NCBI GenBank assembly: GCA_021771675.1
Contig: JAETOP010000050.1
Location: forward strand, 1 to 25,931
Reading direction: 5' to 3'
DNA length: 25,931 nt
From: Oscillospiraceae bacterium
GTDB lineage: Bacteria; Bacillota_A; Clostridia; Oscillospirales; Oscillospiraceae
Shown here: in pieces, positions 23,316 to 25,931 of the stretch
Position numbering within the stretch: position 1 is the first letter of the stretch
How the letters are laid out: every line of letters starts with the position of its first letter
Translations under genes and position numbers: made by a program
The notes under the pieces: generated by a model
What the model was told of the DNA's origin: nothing
Database searches by the model: none
Seen by the model: only the letters and a program-made list of their open reading frames with translations

Positions 23316-23376
23316 AATTTGATATGGTATTGTTTGCCCACCGGTTTCTTTGGAGCAAACGCTGGGAGGATATGTT

Positions 23377-24222
23377 ATGTTAATTAAAGCCATCTTATTG
23401 CTCTCTGCCCTGATTGCCCTGGGGGTCTGCGGATTGACCGGGAGCTTTGCCTCTCTCGGCTGGCTGTGGGTGCTGCCGGTGAGCTTTCTGGGGGCAGTGA
23501 TTGTGCTGATCTTTCTGGCCTTCCTGTTCCTGTATATCCTCTGCCGCCGGGTGGACACCTCTGTGCCCCAGGAGCATGACGACCCCTTCTACCGCAAAGT
23601 TGCCTATCTGTACTGCGAGGCCATCTGCACATTGCTTCGGATGAAGGTCCACACCGTGGGGCTGGAAAAAACGCCCCGGGAGGGCCGGTTCCTGCTGGTG
23701 TGCAACCATCTGTTCGAGCTGGATCCGGTGGTGCTCTACGCCTGTTTCCAGAAGAGCCAGCTGGCCTTCATCTCCAAGCGGGAGAACAACGCCATGTTCA
23801 TGGTGGGCAACCTGATGCACCGGCTGATGGTCCAGCTCATCAACCGTGAAAATGACCGGGAGGCCCTGAAAACCATTCTCAAGTGCATCCAGCTGATTCA
23901 GGAGGACGAGGTCTCCATCGCCGTGTTCCCCGAGGGATATATCAGCAAAAACCACCACTTGCAGAAGCTTCGCTGCGGCGTTATGAAAATCGCCACCAAG
24001 GCAAAGGTTCCCATCGCCGTATGCACCATTCAAGGCACGGACAAGGTGGTGGGCAATCTAAAGCACTTGCGCTCCACCCCCATCGAGCTGCACCTGATCG
24101 ACGTCATTTCCGTGGAAGACCAGCAGGGCCGCACCGCCACCGACATCGGTGAACAGATTTACCAAATGATGGCAGCGGATTTGGGCCCGGATTATGCACC
24201 TTTGGATGCAGAAAATCCTTGA
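23377..24222 (+). CDS. PlsC-like 1-acyl-glycerol-3-phosphate acyltransferase
   Basis: A 281-aa membrane-anchored lipid acyltransferase. Two N-terminal membrane segments span about 1-20 and 28-56. The catalytic NHLFELD (110-116) supplies the HX4D motif, and FPEGY (184-188) is the substrate-binding FPEG box. LINREND (154-160) matches the middle block of the family. It probably adds the second acyl chain to lysophosphatidic acid in phospholipid synthesis. The ATG at 23377 has GGAGG 7 bases upstream; a TTG at 23350 in the same frame would include that ribosome site and is rejected. The glyS promoter overlaps its stop codon. Confidence 0.88.
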   Translation: MLIKAILLLSALIALGVCGLTGSFASLGWLWVLPVSFLGAVIVLIFLAFLFLYILCRRVDTSVPQEHDDPFYRKVAYLYCEAICTLLRMKVHTVGLEKTPREGRFLLVCNHLFELDPVVLYACFQKSQLAFISKRENNAMFMVGNLMHRLMVQLINRENDREALKTILKCIQLIQEDEVSIAVFPEGYISKNHHLQKLRCGVMKIATKAKVPIAVCTIQGTDKVVGNLKHLRSTPIELHLIDVISVEDQQGRTATDIGEQIYQMMAADLGPDYAPLDAENP

Positions 24223-24247
24223 TTTGAGGAAAAAACTTTCGTATAAT
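24219..24247 (+). promoter_or_regulatory. Promoter of glyS
   Basis: TTGATT (24219-24224), a 17-bp spacer and TATAAT (24242-24247). The -35 box overlaps the acyltransferase stop codon. The leader to ATG 24279 is only about 25 bases, too short for a T-box riboswitch. Confidence 0.75.
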
Positions 24248-24278
24248 GGGTATAATCATCAATTCTGGAGGATTGACA

Positions 24279-25706
24279 ATGAACAACAGCGAAAAAACAC
24301 TGGACATGATCGTAAATCTCTGCAAAAACCGGGGCTATGTGTACGCTGGTTCCGAGATCTACGGCGGCCTGGCCAATGCCTGGGACTACGGCCCCCTGGG
24401 TGTGGAATTTAAGAACAATGTGAAAAAGGCCTGGCTGAAGAAATTCGTCCAGGAGTCCGAGTATAACGTGGGCCTGGACGCTGCCATTTTGATGAACCCC
24501 ACCACCTGGGTCACCACCGGCCATGTGGGCAATTTCTCCGACCCGTTGGTTGACTGCAAGGGCTGCGGCGCCCGTCAGCGGGCGGACAAGCTGATCGAGG
24601 CCAGCGAATCCGGCAAGGGCGTAAACGTGGATGCCATGAGCTTTGAGGAGATGGACACCTTTGTCGCCGGGCATGAGGATGTGGTCTGCCCCAACTGCGG
24701 CAAGCATCATTTCACCCCCATCCGCAAATTCAACCTGATGTTCAAGACCCAGATCGGCGTCACGGAGGACTCCTCCTCCACCGTCTATCTGCGGCCGGAG
24801 ACCGCCCAGGGTATTTTCGTGAACTTTGCCAACATCCAGCGCACCACCCGGCGCAAGCTGCCCTTCGGCGTCTGCCAGGTGGGCAAGGCTTTCCGCAACG
24901 AGATCACTCCAGGCAACTTTACCTTCCGCACCCGGGAATTTGAGCAGATGGAGTGCGAGTTCTTCTGCCAGCCCGGCACCGATCTGGAATGGTTCGCCTA
25001 CTGGAAGGACTTCTGCAAAAACTGGCTGACTTCTCTGGGCATCAAGGAGGATTCCCTGCGGCTGCGGGATCATGAGCCCGCCGAGCTGGCCTTCTACTCC
25101 CGGGCCACCACCGACATCGAGTATCAGTTCCCCTTCGGCTCCGGCTGGGGCGAGCTGTGGGGCATTGCCGACCGGACAAACTACGACCTGGGCCGCCATC
25201 AGGAGGCCAGCGGCAAGAGCCTGGAATACTACGACCAGGAGAAGAACGAGCACTATATCCCCTATGTCATCGAGCCCAGCCTGGGCTGCGACCGGGTGGC
25301 TCTGGCCTTCCTGTGCGAGGCCTACGACGAGGAAGTGGTTGGCCAGGACAAGAAGGGCAACCCCGACGTCCGCACCGTGCTGCACCTGCATCCAGCCCTG
25401 GCTCCCTTCAAGGCTGCAGTGCTGCCCCTGTCCAAGAAGCTGAGCCCCAAGGCAGAGGAAATCTACAAAATGCTCCGCCACGACTTCATGGTGGACTTCG
25501 ACGACGCCGGTTCCATCGGCAAGCGCTACCGCCGGGAGGACGAGATCGGCACGCCCCTGTGCGTCACCGTAGACTTCCAGACCGTAGGCGATGAAAATAC
25601 CCCCGCCGACAACTGCGTCACCGTCCGCGACCGGGACACCATGGAGCAGGTTCGCATCCCCATCGCCGAACTGAAGGATTACATCGCCAGGAAGTGCGAT
25701 TTCTAA
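24279..25706 (+). CDS. glyS: Glycyl-tRNA synthetase, alpha2 type
   Basis: A 475-aa class II synthetase that charges tRNA-Gly with glycine in the cytoplasm. The N-terminus [20 protein letters not shown] (split around residue 30) is the family signature. An insertion carries two Cys pairs, CKGCG and CPNCG, that look like a zinc site. Class II motif 2 is [19 protein letters not shown] (split), and motif 3 is [14 protein letters not shown]. The C-terminal anticodon-binding domain begins near [11 protein letters not shown] and ends with [14 protein letters not shown]. The length fits the homodimeric family, distinct from the two-subunit GlyQ/GlyS enzymes. The ATG at 24279 has GGAGG 7 bases upstream. 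It is monocistronic, with its own promoter and terminator. Confidence 0.97.
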   Translation: MNNSEKTLDMIVNLCKNRGYVYAGSEIYGGLANAWDYGPLGVEFKNNVKKAWLKKFVQESEYNVGLDAAILMNPTTWVTTGHVGNFSDPLVDCKGCGARQRADKLIEASESGKGVNVDAMSFEEMDTFVAGHEDVVCPNCGKHHFTPIRKFNLMFKTQIGVTEDSSSTVYLRPETAQGIFVNFANIQRTTRRKLPFGVCQVGKAFRNEITPGNFTFRTREFEQMECEFFCQPGTDLEWFAYWKDFCKNWLTSLGIKEDSLRLRDHEPAELAFYSRATTDIEYQFPFGSGWGELWGIADRTNYDLGRHQEASGKSLEYYDQEKNEHYIPYVIEPSLGCDRVALAFLCEAYDEEVVGQDKKGNPDVRTVLHLHPALAPFKAAVLPLSKKLSPKAEEIYKMLRHDFMVDFDDAGSIGKRYRREDEIGTPLCVTVDFQTVGDENTPADNCVTVRDRDTMEQVRIPIAELKDYIARKCDF

Positions 25707-25722
25707 AGCAATAAAAATGATT

Positions 25723-25757
25723 CGAGGCCTTCCGATTTTGGAAGGCCCCGGTTTTTT
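25723..25757 (+). terminator. Rho-independent terminator of glyS
   Basis: GGCCTTCC and GGAAGGCC form an 8-bp stem with a 6-base loop, extended by CG/CG past one mismatch and followed by TTTTTT. It begins 16 bases after the stop codon. Confidence 0.93.
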
Positions 25758-25787
25758 ACAAGGCTGCAGCCCTGCTAAAACGTCCTA

Positions 25788-25817
25788 TTGGCAAAATATG
25801 TTTATATATACTATAAA
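25788..25817 (+). promoter_or_regulatory. Possible promoter at the window end
   Basis: TTGGCA (25788-25793), an 18-bp spacer and TATAAA (25812-25817) in an AT-rich tract. It would drive something beyond the window. No gene is seen in 25758-25931. Confidence 0.4.
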
Positions 25818-25849
25818 TGCGAATCAAGGGTTAAAAAGGGTATAGAAAA

Positions 25850-25915
25850 ACAGCGCAACATAGCAGAGAATGTAAGTATGTGGCAAACAAAACTCATATC
25901 GCTATATTGCGCTGT
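25850..25915. repeat. Inverted repeat near the window end
   Basis: ACAGCGCAACATAGC (25850-25864) and GCTATATTGCGCTGT (25901-25915) are reverse complements at 14 of 15 positions, with 36 bases between. It could be a leader hairpin for the putative promoter upstream or the edge of an element. Confidence 0.5.
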
Positions 25916-25931
25916 CTGCGACAATAGTAGC

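Noticed and set aside
24223..24278. T-box riboswitch before glyS
   Set aside because: A good promoter lies so close that the leader is only about 25-30 bases, with no terminator or specifier structure.

Overview
The window looks like part of a chromosome from a GC-rich, anaerobic, Gram-positive gut bacterium of the class Clostridia, most like the Oscillospiraceae/Ruminococcaceae. The basis is strong AGGAGG ribosome binding sites, GTG and TTG starts, sigma-A style promoters with extended -10 boxes, a Gram-positive exopolysaccharide regulation cassette, an LplABC/YtcPQ-type sugar transporter without its own ATPase, and intergenic hairpin repeats of a kind I associate with these families. No species can be named from the sequence alone.

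Layout. (1) 208-3290: a MerR-family regulator (minus) faces a Tat-exported flavoprotein reductase (plus) with a covalent-FMN domain. Their shared promoter has the 19-bp spacer and central dyad typical of MerR-controlled genes. (2) 3296-17657: a carbohydrate locus. AraC regulator, DUF624/YesL-like membrane protein, GH115 alpha-glucuronidase and GH43 enzyme all read leftward. Divergent from the AraC gene are two ABC permeases and a solute-binding protein. A large GH2 enzyme converges on the binding-protein gene. I infer uptake of short glucuronic-acid-decorated (arabino)xylan oligosaccharides followed by cytoplasmic digestion, because the three hydrolases have no signal peptide. (3) 17876-21938: a leftward exopolysaccharide/capsule regulation operon from one promoter: Wzz/CpsC-like chain-length protein, LCP-family glycopolymer ligase with a lipobox, an unrecognised small secreted repeat protein, CpsB-like PHP phosphatase and CpsD-like tyrosine kinase. 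No glycosyltransferases lie in the window. (4) 22071-25757: a nucleotidyltransferase, a PlsC-like acyltransferase and glycyl-tRNA synthetase, all rightward, each with its own promoter. The last 174 bases hold a possible promoter and an inverted repeat but no gene.

Intergenic DNA is unusually structured. Two MITE-like elements with long, hairpin-bearing inverted ends (7670-8020 and 13848-14140) are each followed by the same short motif block and by a two-part array of degenerate 7-bp repeats that runs up to the stop codon of a minus-strand gene. A smaller relative lies at 23118-23212. The best candidates for something undescribed are the small secreted repeat protein inside the polysaccharide operon and this duplicated MITE plus heptamer-array module.
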